Shown here in pieces: positions 23,204 through 31,224 of a DNA stretch of 41,280 nucleotides (the stretch's first letter is position 1; the number at the start of each line of letters is the position of its first letter). Under the pieces are notes generated by a model. The model searched no databases, was not told where the DNA came from, and worked only from the letters and a program-made list of their open reading frames with translations. The stretch covers positions 1 through 41,280 of the IMG/VR virus record IMGVR_UViG_3300024290_000008, one strand, 5' to 3'. The position numbers and the translations under genes are program-made. This DNA is from a virus.

Positions 23204-25050
23204 GCTTCAAGGCACTCCGATCGCCGCGTATCGCCAACACGCTCGGGAACCCGCGCGATGTCTCGGGCTCACTGGCCTCCAGCCTGGAGGACATGGCACT
23301 CTCCGCCGTGGCCACGGTGGCGATTGCGGCCACGCTGGCAGCGACACTCGGTGCGGCGACGCTCTCGGCTGCTGGCACTGTCAGCGTTAGTGGCACCGAA
23401 GCCTCGACCCTCGGCGCGGTCACGAGCGCGGCGGCGGGCACGGTCTCCGTCTCCGGGACGCTGGCGAAGACCCTGGACGCGGCGACGGCGAGCGCGGCGG
23501 GCACCGTCAGCGTCTCGGGGACCCTTGCCTCGACGCTCGACCCCGCGACGCTGAGCGCCGCAGGCGCGGCGAGCGTCAGCGCGTCGCTGGCCGCGACCCT
23601 CGACGCCCTGACCCTGTCCGGCGCAGGGACGGTCGAGGCGGGAGCGGACAACGGGACGCTCGCCGTCACCCTGGACGCCCTCACGCTGGCCGGGGCGGGC
23701 ACGGCGGACGTCGCGGCGACCCTCGCGAAGACCCTGGACGCGGCGACCCTCGCGGCGGCGGGCTCCGTCTCGGTCTCCGCGAGCCTCGGCTCGACCCTCG
23801 ACGCCCTGACGCTCGGCGGGGCGGGGACCGTCTCGGTCACGGGCACCGAGGCGTCGACGCTCGCCCCCGTCACGCTGAGCGCCGCCGGGTCCTCGGCGGT
23901 CGCCGGGACCCTGGCGAAGACCCTCGACGCCCTGACCCTGGCGGGGACGGGCACCGCGTCCGTCTCGGGGACCGAGTCCTCGACGCTGGACGCCCTGACG
24001 GCGGCGGGGGCCGGTACGGTCTCCGTCTCCGCGACCCTCGCGAAGACTCTCGACGCGGCCACGCTCAGCGCCTCGGGGTCGGCCAGCGTGACGGGGACGC
24101 TCGCCGCGACCCTCGCCCCGGCCACGCTCGCCGGGACCGGGGCGGCGGCGGTCTCCGCGACGCTGGCCTCCACGCTCGACCCGGCGACCCTGGCGGCGTC
24201 AGGAGCGGCAGGCGTGGCGGGAAGCCTGTCCGCGACCCTGGACCCGCTGGCGGGCTCCGGGGCGGGTGTCGTCGCGGTCTCGGGGTCCCTGGCCCGGACC
24301 CTCGACGCGGCCACGGCGTCCGGGGCGGGCACGGTCTCCGTCAGTGCGAGCCTCGCGGCGACCCTCGACCCGGTCACCCTCGGCGGGGCTGGGACGACGG
24401 GGGTCGTCGGGTCGCTGGCCGTCACGCTCGCCCCGGTGACGTCGAGCGCCGCCGCCGCCGCTGCGGTCGCGGGCGCGCTCGCCTCGACCCTGGACCCGGC
24501 GACGGCGTCGTCGTCCGGGGCCGTCGCAGTCGCCGGGACGCTGGCGACGACGCTGGACCCCCTGACGCTCGCCGCGTCCGGGTCGACGACGACGGCCGTC
24601 TCGGGGACGCTCGACGTCACCCTCGACCCGCTGACGGCCCAGGGCGCGGCAGCGGCCGGGGTCGCCGGGACGCTGGCCGCGACGCTCGACCCGCTGACGG
24701 GGGCGGGCGCGGGGACGGAGGACGTCGGGGCGTCGCTCGACGTCGCGCTGGCCCCGGTCGACGCCGCCGGAGCCGGGACGGTCTCGGTCTCCGGCGCGCT
24801 GGACCGCGACCTGGACCCGCTGACCTGCGACAGCGCCGCCGACCTCGCCGTCGTCGGGTCGCTCGCGGTGGACCTGGACCCGCTGACGTGCGACGCTACG
24901 GGCAGCGTCTCGTCCGTCTCGACGATCGACCTCACGGCGTCGGAGGTCCGGGTCCTCGTCCTGTCGGCGTCAGAGCGGCGCGTGATCGACCTGTCGGCGT
25001 CCGAGGTTCGCGTGATCGAGTTGCTGGGGAGCACCGAGGGCGAGGAGTAG
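23200..25050 (+). CDS. repeat-built tail fibre or surface protein
   Basis: 616 residues from GTG 23200 (GTGA overlap). After about 30 residues it consists of some 26 copies of a unit near 21 residues: TLDAATLSAAGTVSVSGTLA and variants, made almost only of A, G, S, T, V, L and D. Each unit would give short beta strands, so a beta-solenoid or stacked-repeat shaft is likely. The C-terminus changes to a shorter repeat (LSASEVRVIEL-like). The DNA repeats make length change by recombination likely. Confidence 0.65.
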   Translation: MSFKALRSPRIANTLGNPRDVSGSLASSLEDMALSAVATVAIAATLAATLGAATLSAAGTVSVSGTEASTLGAVTSAAAGTVSVSGTLAKTLDAATASAAGTVSVSGTLASTLDPATLSAAGAASVSASLAATLDALTLSGAGTVEAGADNGTLAVTLDALTLAGAGTADVAATLAKTLDAATLAAAGSVSVSASLGSTLDALTLGGAGTVSVTGTEASTLAPVTLSAAGSSAVAGTLAKTLDALTLAGTGTASVSGTESSTLDALTAAGAGTVSVSATLAKTLDAATLSASGSASVTGTLAATLAPATLAGTGAAAVSATLASTLDPATLAASGAAGVAGSLSATLDPLAGSGAGVVAVSGSLARTLDAATASGAGTVSVSASLAATLDPVTLGGAGTTGVVGSLAVTLAPVTSSAAAAAAVAGALASTLDPATASSSGAVAVAGTLATTLDPLTLAASGSTTTAVSGTLDVTLDPLTAQGAAAAGVAGTLAATLDPLTGAGAGTEDVGASLDVALAPVDAAGAGTVSVSGALDRDLDPLTCDSAADLAVVGSLAVDLDPLTCDATGSVSSVSTIDLTASEVRVLVLSASERRVIDLSASEVRVIELLGSTEGEE

Positions 25051-25054
25051 CTAC

Positions 25055-25465
25055 ATGGCCGAACCGTTTGCGATCACCGCCGCGTCCGGAGCGTTCTTCC
25101 TCGGGGAGGACAAGATCCTCCGGTTCACGCTCATCGGGTCGGGGAGCATCGCGGGCTACAAGCTCGCGTTCGTCTTCAAGGACAAGGACAAGGTCTCCGC
25201 CCCGGAGCTGCTGCGGAAGGACAACGTCGCGATCGGCGGGGTCGTCATCACGGACGCCGCCGCCCGGAAGGTCGAGGTCACCTTCAGGGACGTCGACACC
25301 GACGGGAGCGGGAGCGGGACGGACCGGTTCGTGCCGAAGGGGTCGACCGACGAGAAGGTCGTCCCGTACTTCGGGAGCCTCAAGCGGCTCGACGACGACC
25401 TGGAGACGGTCCTCGCCTGGGGGACGGTCGAGTTCGCCGTCGCCTCGCAGGTACAGGAGCCCTGA
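25055..25465 (+). CDS. small beta-rich tail-region protein
   Basis: 136 residues. Strands such as LRFTLIGSGSIAGYKLAFVF and KVEVTFRDVDTDGSGSGTDR suggest an Ig-like or baseplate-fibre adaptor fold, similar in style to N-terminal domains of siphophage baseplate proteins that treat host attachment. It follows the repeat fibre and precedes the sensor-like gene by 2 nt. No specific family recognised. Confidence 0.55.
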   Translation: MAEPFAITAASGAFFLGEDKILRFTLIGSGSIAGYKLAFVFKDKDKVSAPELLRKDNVAIGGVVITDAAARKVEVTFRDVDTDGSGSGTDRFVPKGSTDEKVVPYFGSLKRLDDDLETVLAWGTVEFAVASQVQEP

Positions 25466-25467
25466 CG

Positions 25468-25974
25468 ATGCCCGGCTACATCCCGCACGGCATGTGCCTG
25501 CTCTGGGAGCCTTGGCTCCTCTGGCTGACGGTCGCGGCGGACCTCGTCATCGGGGCGTCCTACATGCTGGCGATCAGCCCGGTCCTCGTGCTGCTCCGTC
25601 GTCGGGAGTACGGGGCGCTCCGCTGGTTCTTCTACTGGTTCGCGGCCTTCATCGCGCTGTGCGGACTGACCCACTTCGACGACGTCCTGAACGTCTGGGT
25701 CCCGGCCTACTGGTACGCGATGGTCGTCAAGGTGTGCACGGCCCTCGTCTCCGCGACGACGGCGGGCCTGCTGATCCGGCACCGCCGCGCGATCGCGGAC
25801 TACCCGACCCCAGCGGAGTTGGCCATGAAGAACGAACGACTCCAGCACGACGCGGACGCGCTGCGGAAGGCCATGACGGTCCTCGGGACCGAGTACGCGA
25901 TCAAGGCCAAGCACCTGGAGGGGATCGCGAGCATCGTCTCCCGGCTGGAGGCACTGTCGGAGCGTGCCTCGTGA
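25468..25974 (+). CDS. ethylene-receptor-like three-helix membrane sensor domain with coiled coil
   Basis: 168 residues. Three membrane helices (about 17-43, 52-73, 80-102) open with PHGMCLLWEPWLLWL, as in bacterial histidine kinases with an ethylene-receptor-type N-terminus. Without gaps it lines up with plant ETR1: Asp25, Tyr32, Ile62, Cys65 and His69 fall at the same numbers (AAFIALCGLTHFDD); Cys65 and His69 are the copper ligands there. Ile35 and Pro36 of ETR1 are changed. A coiled coil (107-168) follows and the protein ends without kinase. The next gene, a PAS protein, overlaps by 4 nt. Role in the phage unknown: signal decoy, receptor or modified holin are options. Confidence 0.75.
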   Translation: MPGYIPHGMCLLWEPWLLWLTVAADLVIGASYMLAISPVLVLLRRREYGALRWFFYWFAAFIALCGLTHFDDVLNVWVPAYWYAMVVKVCTALVSATTAGLLIRHRRAIADYPTPAELAMKNERLQHDADALRKAMTVLGTEYAIKAKHLEGIASIVSRLEALSERAS

Positions 25975-26429
25975 ACGTGATCCAGCGCGCCGAGCTCCAG
26001 CAGCAGCTCCGGGACTCGGTCCAGGAGATCCGGCAGGCCGAGATCCAGACGGCCGCGCGGATCGCGGCGATCGGCAAGCATCTGGTCGCCGTCGAGGGCG
26101 TCATCTCCGTCGACGTGGAGTCGCGGATCGTCTTCGCGGACGACGTCATGCACAAGATCGCCGGGTACACGCCCCCGGCGCTCCAGGGACGCCCGCTGAC
26201 CGACCTCCTCGGGGAGACCCACCGGGACGCCTACCTCCAGATCCTCAAGGACTACGTCGAGAGCGGCGAGATGTCCCGGAGCTGGGAGGGTCCCCTGGTC
26301 TTCCCCCTGCGGTGCGCGGACGGGTCCGAGCGGCCAATGATCCTACGGGCAAGCCAACAGGAGGCGCTCGGGCGACATATCCTGCTGCTGCAACTCCGCC
26401 CCATCGGGACGGCCAGTGAGCCCACATGA
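25971..26429 (+). CDS. stand-alone PAS domain protein
   Basis: 152 residues from GTG 25971, overlapping the sensor gene stop. An N-terminal coiled coil (about 1-40, LQQQLRDSVQEIRQAEIQ) is followed by a PAS fold (about 43-146): GVISVDVESRIVFADDVMHK, IAGYTPPALQGRPLTDLLGE, then FPLRCADGSERPMILRASQQ. In bacterial kinases a PAS domain often follows the ethylene-receptor-type membrane domain and coil, so this pair looks like one sensor split into two genes, lacking the kinase. It may pair with the preceding protein through the coils (inference). Confidence 0.75.
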   Translation: MNVIQRAELQQQLRDSVQEIRQAEIQTAARIAAIGKHLVAVEGVISVDVESRIVFADDVMHKIAGYTPPALQGRPLTDLLGETHRDAYLQILKDYVESGEMSRSWEGPLVFPLRCADGSERPMILRASQQEALGRHILLLQLRPIGTASEPT

Positions 26430-26718
26430 CCCGCTGCAGCAGGACGGGGTCTGGACGAAGTTCGCGGAGCTGGTCGTCCGGCAGACCGAGTCCAACAACC
26501 GCCGCATCGACGCCCTGGAGACCCCGAAGGGGTTCTCGGGGGAGTGGTCCCGGTTCCTCATCGGGCTCGCCATCTCGGCGCTGCTCGCCTGGGGCGTCGT
26601 CCAGGCGAAGCTCGCCGTCTACGAGACCCAGATGGGGTACGCGCTGGAGCGCATCGGGCAGCTGGAGTCCCTCGTCCGGGACCTCACGCGCGAGATCGAC
26701 CGCTACCACGGGAAGTGA
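26416..26718 (+). CDS. single-span membrane protein with coiled coil (holin- or spanin-like)
   Basis: 100 residues from GTG 26416, overlapping the PAS gene by 14 nt. About 44 soluble residues, one membrane helix (FLIGLAISALLAWGVVQAKL, about 47-66) and a C-terminal coiled coil (RIGQLESLVRDLTREIDR). Such proteins are common just before phage lysozymes and may be holin partners, XhlA-like proteins or inner-membrane spanins. An ATG at 26426 opens a shadow frame and is rejected. Confidence 0.6.
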   Translation: MSPHDPLQQDGVWTKFAELVVRQTESNNRRIDALETPKGFSGEWSRFLIGLAISALLAWGVVQAKLAVYETQMGYALERIGQLESLVRDLTREIDRYHGK

Positions 26719-26744
26719 ACCCTGAGCCGAAAGGACCTGACGCC

Positions 26745-26900
26745 ATGCTGCTCATCCTGGTCGTGATCCTCCTCGTCCTGCTCCTCGGCGGCGGCGGGGG
26801 CTACTACGTCGGCGGGCCGCAGGCCGGGCTCGGGGGCCTCGGGCTCGTGCTCCTGGTTCTCCTGCTGCTGTTCCTGCTGGGCGTCATCCCGAGGCGCTGA
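26745..26900 (+). CDS. 51-residue two-span membrane protein, DUF3309-like, holin candidate
   Basis: Starts at ATG with AAAGGA upstream. Two very hydrophobic helices (LLILVVILLVLLLGG and GLVLLVLLLLFLLGVI) are joined by a Gly-rich turn (GGGGGYYVGGPQAGLGG), ending with basic residues. This matches the small DUF3309 type of membrane proteins. Placed directly before the lysozyme, it is a good holin candidate. Confidence 0.65.
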   Translation: MLLILVVILLVLLLGGGGGYYVGGPQAGLGGLGLVLLVLLLLFLLGVIPRR

Positions 26901-26905
26901 TCGCC

Positions 26906-27361
26906 ATGAACCTGGACCGCCTGAAGACGAAGCTCGACGCCGCCGAGGCCCGCCGGGTCCGCGTCTACGACGACCGGACGGGGAAGGACATCGTCCCAGG
27001 GACGCTGGTCCAGGGGCACCCGACGATCGGCGTCGGGCGCGCGCTCGACGTGAACGGCCTGTCGGGCGACGAGATCGAGTTCCTGCTCGACAACGACATC
27101 CGGCGGCGGCAGGCGGAGATCCTCCGCGCGCTCCCGTGGTGGTCGACGCTCGACGACGTCCGGCAGGAGGTCGTCTTCGAGATGGAGTTCCAGACGGGCC
27201 TCGGCGGGCTCCTGGGGTTCCACGACGCGCTCTCCCACATGAAGGCGGGTCGGTTCGAGGACGCCGCGCGCGAGATGCTCGACAGCCACGTCGCGCGCGA
27301 CGTTGCGCCCGGTCGGTGGCGACGGATGGCCGAGGAGATGCGGACAGGGGTGTCAGCATGA
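26906..27361 (+). CDS. endolysin, T4-type lysozyme (GH24)
   Basis: 151 residues. Catalytic pattern E14 ... D23 ... T40, with the same E-to-D spacing (9) as T4 lysozyme: AAEARRVRVYDD then GHPTIGVGRALD. The C-terminal lobe shows VVFEMEFQTGLGGLLGFHDA and ARDVAPGRWRRMAEEM, typical for GH24. It cleaves the MurNAc-GlcNAc bond of peptidoglycan. An insertion of about 8 residues separates D23 from the TIGVG motif compared with T4. No signal peptide, so it needs a holin. Stop overlaps the next ATG. Confidence 0.85.
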   Translation: MNLDRLKTKLDAAEARRVRVYDDRTGKDIVPGTLVQGHPTIGVGRALDVNGLSGDEIEFLLDNDIRRRQAEILRALPWWSTLDDVRQEVVFEMEFQTGLGGLLGFHDALSHMKAGRFEDAAREMLDSHVARDVAPGRWRRMAEEMRTGVSA

Positions 27362-29058
27362 CGCGCTTCGGGGAGTCGACGGTCCTGGACGACGGGCGGC
27401 TCGTCGTCGCGCCCTGGGCCAAGCGGGGCGTCTACATCGGGGAGACGTTCTTCGACGGGCCGCAGATCCGGTTCCCGGACGCGGGGATCGACGCCCTCGG
27501 CCGGGTCTGGGTCATCGGCAAGGACCAGGAGGGCAAGGGGGCGTTCGTCCTCTGCGACGCCGTCGGGCTCTGGTGGCCCGTGACGATGACGGTCGGGGGC
27601 TGGCCGGTCGCCCCGACGGTCTACGGGAGTCGGACGATCCTGCGCGCCGACGGCGAGGGCTGTCGGATCGCCTTCACGGTCAGCGCCGTCGAGTGGCGCT
27701 GCCTAGCGGTCCGGTGCGAGGGGACGCGCGTCGAGATGGCCGAGGTCGGGCGCGGGACCATCGCGAGCGGGGAGGGCGGGAACGGGATGCGGGACTGGGA
27801 CCCCGACGGGAACCCTCGGCCCGTCATGCCGCTCGACGAGCGGGTCGCTGGGCATCTCCTCAGGATGCACGTCACGGCGGGCGACGTCGCGATCGGGAGC
27901 GCCCTGGACCTCGACGGGGCCGTCGTCCTGCTCAAGGGCGGGGCGGTCGGGACGCTCCTCCAGAGCGGCTCGAACCACGAGACGCTCCGGCTCTCCCCGA
28001 ACGGGCGGCACTGGACCGGGATCCAGTACGTCGGGTCCCGGATGGTCGGCGGCGACGTCCCGGATGCGGTCCCCCCGCTGGTCACGGTCACGAAGATCGC
28101 GCCCTTCAAGACGCGGGCGCACGTCGGCTGCTTCTTCGCGGACTCGAAGCGGTACCAGACGGACCCCCCGGCTCCGGGCTCGGTCTCCGTCCTGGTCGAG
28201 GAGCGGCTCGCCTCGTCGCGCGGGGTCGTCCTGGCGCGACTCTCCGACGAGACGAACGTCGACCTGCTGGCCGAGTGGCGCGGGCGCTGGGCCCAGGTCC
28301 GGGGCATCTACGTCACGTCTGAGCGTGGGCCCCTGCGGGCGGAGGCGGCTGCGGCCAGGGCCCGCATGTCGTCGCTCGGCGTCGCGCTGCGGCCGGTGAT
28401 CTCCTACACCGGGCCGACGCTCCCGGCCGACCTGTCCGGGATCGACGTCGTCGGGGTGGAGTGGTACCTGAAGACCGACGGGGAGACGGTCCAGCAGGCC
28501 GAGCCACGGTGGCGGGCCCAGATCTCGCTGGCCGGGGGCAAGCCGCTCGCGCCGATGCTCGGGATGTTCGACCGCACGGGTCAGGTCTCGGAGGCGCTCT
28601 GGGGCGCGTGTCTGCCCCGCTACGAGGCGCTCCTCCGCGAGCTGGGCGACCGGGTCCGGTTCGTCCTCGGCTTCTCTTGGGGCCGTCCGGGGGGCCTGAG
28701 GGACCATCCGGCGCTCCGCCCGTGGATGGCGGCGCTCGCGGGGGCCTACACGCCGCCGTCCTCGGCGCAGCCGGACCCGCCGCTCGTCACGATCACGGAC
28801 TACAATCCGCAGGCCGGGGCGCATCCCCTGACGGTCCGGGCCGTCCGGGCGCTCAGCGGCGGACCGGCGACGACGCTGACGTGGCGGATGCGGCGGGAGG
28901 GCGCGACGGACTGGACGCCGGTCGCCGTCAACCCGGCCACCGACCCGGACCACAGCTTCGTCTTCCCCTCGGCGGGCAGCTACGAGATCGGGGTCGACGT
29001 CGTCGGCCCTGGCGGCAGCAACGGCACGGTCACTCCACGGAAGGTGAGGGTCTCATGA
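27358..29058 (+). CDS. large multidomain protein with C-terminal PKD-like domain
   Basis: 566 residues; ATG overlaps lysozyme stop. The N-terminal 280 residues carry repeated short beta sheets (LDDGRLVVAPWAKRGVYIGE; IDALGRVWVIGKD), possibly a propeller. The middle (about 300-460) has alternating strands and helices, with WAQVRGIYVTSE, PVISYTGP and IDVVGVEWYLKTDG, resembling a TIM-barrel glycosidase but without a clear catalytic pair. The last 90 residues look like a PKD/Ig fold (FPSAGSYEIGVDVVGPGGSN). Probably virion-associated or secreted and sugar-binding. Confidence 0.6.
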   Translation: MTRFGESTVLDDGRLVVAPWAKRGVYIGETFFDGPQIRFPDAGIDALGRVWVIGKDQEGKGAFVLCDAVGLWWPVTMTVGGWPVAPTVYGSRTILRADGEGCRIAFTVSAVEWRCLAVRCEGTRVEMAEVGRGTIASGEGGNGMRDWDPDGNPRPVMPLDERVAGHLLRMHVTAGDVAIGSALDLDGAVVLLKGGAVGTLLQSGSNHETLRLSPNGRHWTGIQYVGSRMVGGDVPDAVPPLVTVTKIAPFKTRAHVGCFFADSKRYQTDPPAPGSVSVLVEERLASSRGVVLARLSDETNVDLLAEWRGRWAQVRGIYVTSERGPLRAEAAAARARMSSLGVALRPVISYTGPTLPADLSGIDVVGVEWYLKTDGETVQQAEPRWRAQISLAGGKPLAPMLGMFDRTGQVSEALWGACLPRYEALLRELGDRVRFVLGFSWGRPGGLRDHPALRPWMAALAGAYTPPSSAQPDPPLVTITDYNPQAGAHPLTVRAVRALSGGPATTLTWRMRREGATDWTPVAVNPATDPDHSFVFPSAGSYEIGVDVVGPGGSNGTVTPRKVRVS

Positions 29059-30575
29059 CGGCGCGCGCATCCCTGGTCCTCCTGATCGCCACCCTGTCGG
29101 CCTGCGGCACGCACATCGCGCCCAGGCCGACGCCGACGCCAGCGCCCTCGACGCTCGACGTTGCGAAGGCGACGGCCACGTGCGAGCGGATCTGGCAAGA
29201 GGAGCTGCTCCGCCCGATCGACCGGGGGCCCGGCTCCGGGCTGGACGGCTGTCTCCAGGAGCAGCGCGGAGGGCGTGGGGAGGCCCAGATCCGGGCCGAG
29301 GTCAAGGCGAGCAAGGAGTGGGCCGAGGTCCATCGGCCGAAGCCGGTCCCGACCGTCCGCCCGGGGCGCGTCTTCCTCTGCGGGGACCACGGGCTCTGCG
29401 ACGGGGCGGGGCGGCACTACTACGGCGGGGTCAACATCTTCTGGGCCGCGTGGGGGCTGAAGAACGACAAGGTGCGCCTCGACGCGGCGCTCCAGGACGT
29501 CGCCCCCGGGAAGCACGACCTCGCGCGGGTCTTCGGGCACATCACGGGCCCGTCGCCCTGGTGGGACGACCGGCACCACGACCTGACGCAGCCCGGGGCC
29601 GTCGACAACCTCGGCGCGACGATGGACTACCTCCGGGCGTCCGGGCTCCGGACGTGGCTCGTCGTCTTCGCGGACGTCTCCTACTCGAAGCCGGTCCGGT
29701 CGACGATCGTCGACAACGTGATCGCGATACTGCGGTCCCGGCTGGACGAGACCTTCCTCGTCGAGATCGTCAACGAGGGGCTCGCGCTGAAGCCGACCCC
29801 GTTCCCCCTCGCGGAGGCCCAGGAGTACGCCAGTCGGATCAAGGCGGCGTTCCCGGCGACCCTGGTCGTCGTCACGTCCCCGGCGAGCGAGTCCTGCGCG
29901 GACCTCCGGGCCGTCTCGGTCGGGGACCTGTCGGCCCCGCACTACTCGCGGTCGACGTCCGGCACCAAGGGGGTCTGGACGCCGTCGACGCAGCCCTGGA
30001 TGGGCGACACCCAGCCCCGGTTCTGCGGCGGGCGCGTGACCCTGGACGGGGAGTCGATCGGGATCGGGTCGAGCGTCAACTCTGACAACGACCCGGTACG
30101 GCTGGCGATGGCGCGCGCGGTCGGCGCGGGGGCGGGGAACACGGGGGACATCCTCCAGAGCGCCGCCGGGGTCTACGGGCGGGTCGCGTTCAAGGACCAG
30201 CCGGGGTTCATGGAGGCCCAGGAGGCGGTCCGGCAGATGCGGGCGCTCATCAACACGAAGCCGGACCTCGCGGACTGGAGCCGGGGCAAGTCGACCGACG
30301 GGCCCTGGGGCGTCCGGGACTTCCCGGTCGACAAGCTCGGGATCAAGGGGACGCTCTCCCGGTTCTACTGCGCCTGGAGGGGCCAGGACTCCTGGTGCGC
30401 GGCCCTGGACGTCCGGGCGACGACGACGCTGACCGCGAAGGGCGGGGTCGCCGTCTCGGTCCGGCCCGGGCAGGCGGCGCTCACCGAGGTCGACGGGCGA
30501 CGCCTGTCGGCGGGCCAGTCCTTCACCCTGACGCCCGCCACGCCGGGGGCCGTCGTCATCGGGAGCGCCCCGTAG
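29055..30575 (+). CDS. lipoprotein with TIM-barrel glycosidase-like domain
   Basis: 506 residues; ATG overlaps upstream stop. N-terminus MTARASLVLLIATLSACGTH ends in a lipobox (LSAC) with lipidated Cys, then a Pro/Thr linker. The central domain has barrel strands RTWLVVFADVS, FLVEIVNEGLAL with likely acid/base Glu241, LVVVTSPA, and VTLDGESIGIG with possible nucleophile Glu333. A C-terminal beta domain (about 425-506) follows. It suggests a phage-made glycan hydrolase anchored to the host envelope. Substrate unknown. Confidence 0.7.
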   Translation: MTARASLVLLIATLSACGTHIAPRPTPTPAPSTLDVAKATATCERIWQEELLRPIDRGPGSGLDGCLQEQRGGRGEAQIRAEVKASKEWAEVHRPKPVPTVRPGRVFLCGDHGLCDGAGRHYYGGVNIFWAAWGLKNDKVRLDAALQDVAPGKHDLARVFGHITGPSPWWDDRHHDLTQPGAVDNLGATMDYLRASGLRTWLVVFADVSYSKPVRSTIVDNVIAILRSRLDETFLVEIVNEGLALKPTPFPLAEAQEYASRIKAAFPATLVVVTSPASESCADLRAVSVGDLSAPHYSRSTSGTKGVWTPSTQPWMGDTQPRFCGGRVTLDGESIGIGSSVNSDNDPVRLAMARAVGAGAGNTGDILQSAAGVYGRVAFKDQPGFMEAQEAVRQMRALINTKPDLADWSRGKSTDGPWGVRDFPVDKLGIKGTLSRFYCAWRGQDSWCAALDVRATTTLTAKGGVAVSVRPGQAALTEVDGRRLSAGQSFTLTPATPGAVVIGSAP

Positions 30576-30590
30576 GGCGAGGAGCCAGCC

Positions 30591-31214
30591 ATGCCTGAGG
30601 AGAAGACCGGCAGCGACATCACGTTCGCCGGGGTCAAGATCGGGAGCGCCCCGAAGTGGGCGATCGGGATCGCGGTCATCGCCGGGGTCGCGGTCTGGGG
30701 CTACAGCATGGTGGCCCGGCCCGAGCTCGCCGCGCTGACGGCGGAGCAGGCCCGGGCGAACCTCCAGGCGTCGATCGACGAGTTCGGGCGGCACTACGCC
30801 GAGCAGCCGGAGTCGAGCGCGACGCTCCTCGACGACGCCCGGGGGAAGCTGGTCGTCTCCCGGTACGCCGACGGGTGCCTCCTGATCGCGCGGTCGGCCC
30901 CGGCGAAGGCCGGGCGGACGAAGCTCGTCGTCGACCTGCTCTCGAAGGACCCGGACGGCGTCCCGCACGCGCACAACCTGATCCAGTCGCTCGTCGAGCC
31001 CGTCGAGGCCCGGGGGCAGTGCTACGCCCCGCTCCAGCACCCGTGCACCCAGAGGCCGAACGGGGCCTGCTTCGACTCCTGGTACGGCCAGCGGCAAGGC
31101 TGCATGATCGAGGTCTGGCGACGCTGGAGCGACGGATGCCAGCAGTCCCAGTGGCTCGACACCTGCCACGGGTCGTTCGTCGGGATCCCGCGCTGGTCGA
31201 ACTGCGTTCATTGA
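30591..31214 (+). CDS. membrane-anchored Cys-rich protein
   Basis: 207 residues. A short cytoplasmic start, one membrane helix (APKWAIGIAVIAGVAVWGYS, about 20-39), then a soluble domain outside. The last 70 residues contain seven Cys in patterns like CYAPLQHPC, NGACFDSWYG, GCMIEVWRRWSDGC and LDTC, so disulfides in the periplasm are likely. I do not recognise the fold. Located among exported proteins late in the operon; superinfection exclusion or lysis roles are possible but unproven. Confidence 0.6.
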   Translation: MPEEKTGSDITFAGVKIGSAPKWAIGIAVIAGVAVWGYSMVARPELAALTAEQARANLQASIDEFGRHYAEQPESSATLLDDARGKLVVSRYADGCLLIARSAPAKAGRTKLVVDLLSKDPDGVPHAHNLIQSLVEPVEARGQCYAPLQHPCTQRPNGACFDSWYGQRQGCMIEVWRRWSDGCQQSQWLDTCHGSFVGIPRWSNCVH

Positions 31215-31224
31215 GGAGGAAAGC

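Noticed and set aside
23290-24900. Repeats in the fibre gene as a CRISPR or satellite array
   Set aside because: They are in-frame degenerate protein repeats inside one long ORF with coding-type third-base bias.
26426-26725. Alternative ORF starting at ATG 26426
   Set aside because: Ser/Arg/Gly-rich shadow; the GTG 26416 frame gives a proper membrane helix and coiled coil.
29177-29182. CACGTG core in the lipoprotein gene as a parS site
   Set aside because: Only the 6-bp core is present without matching flanks.
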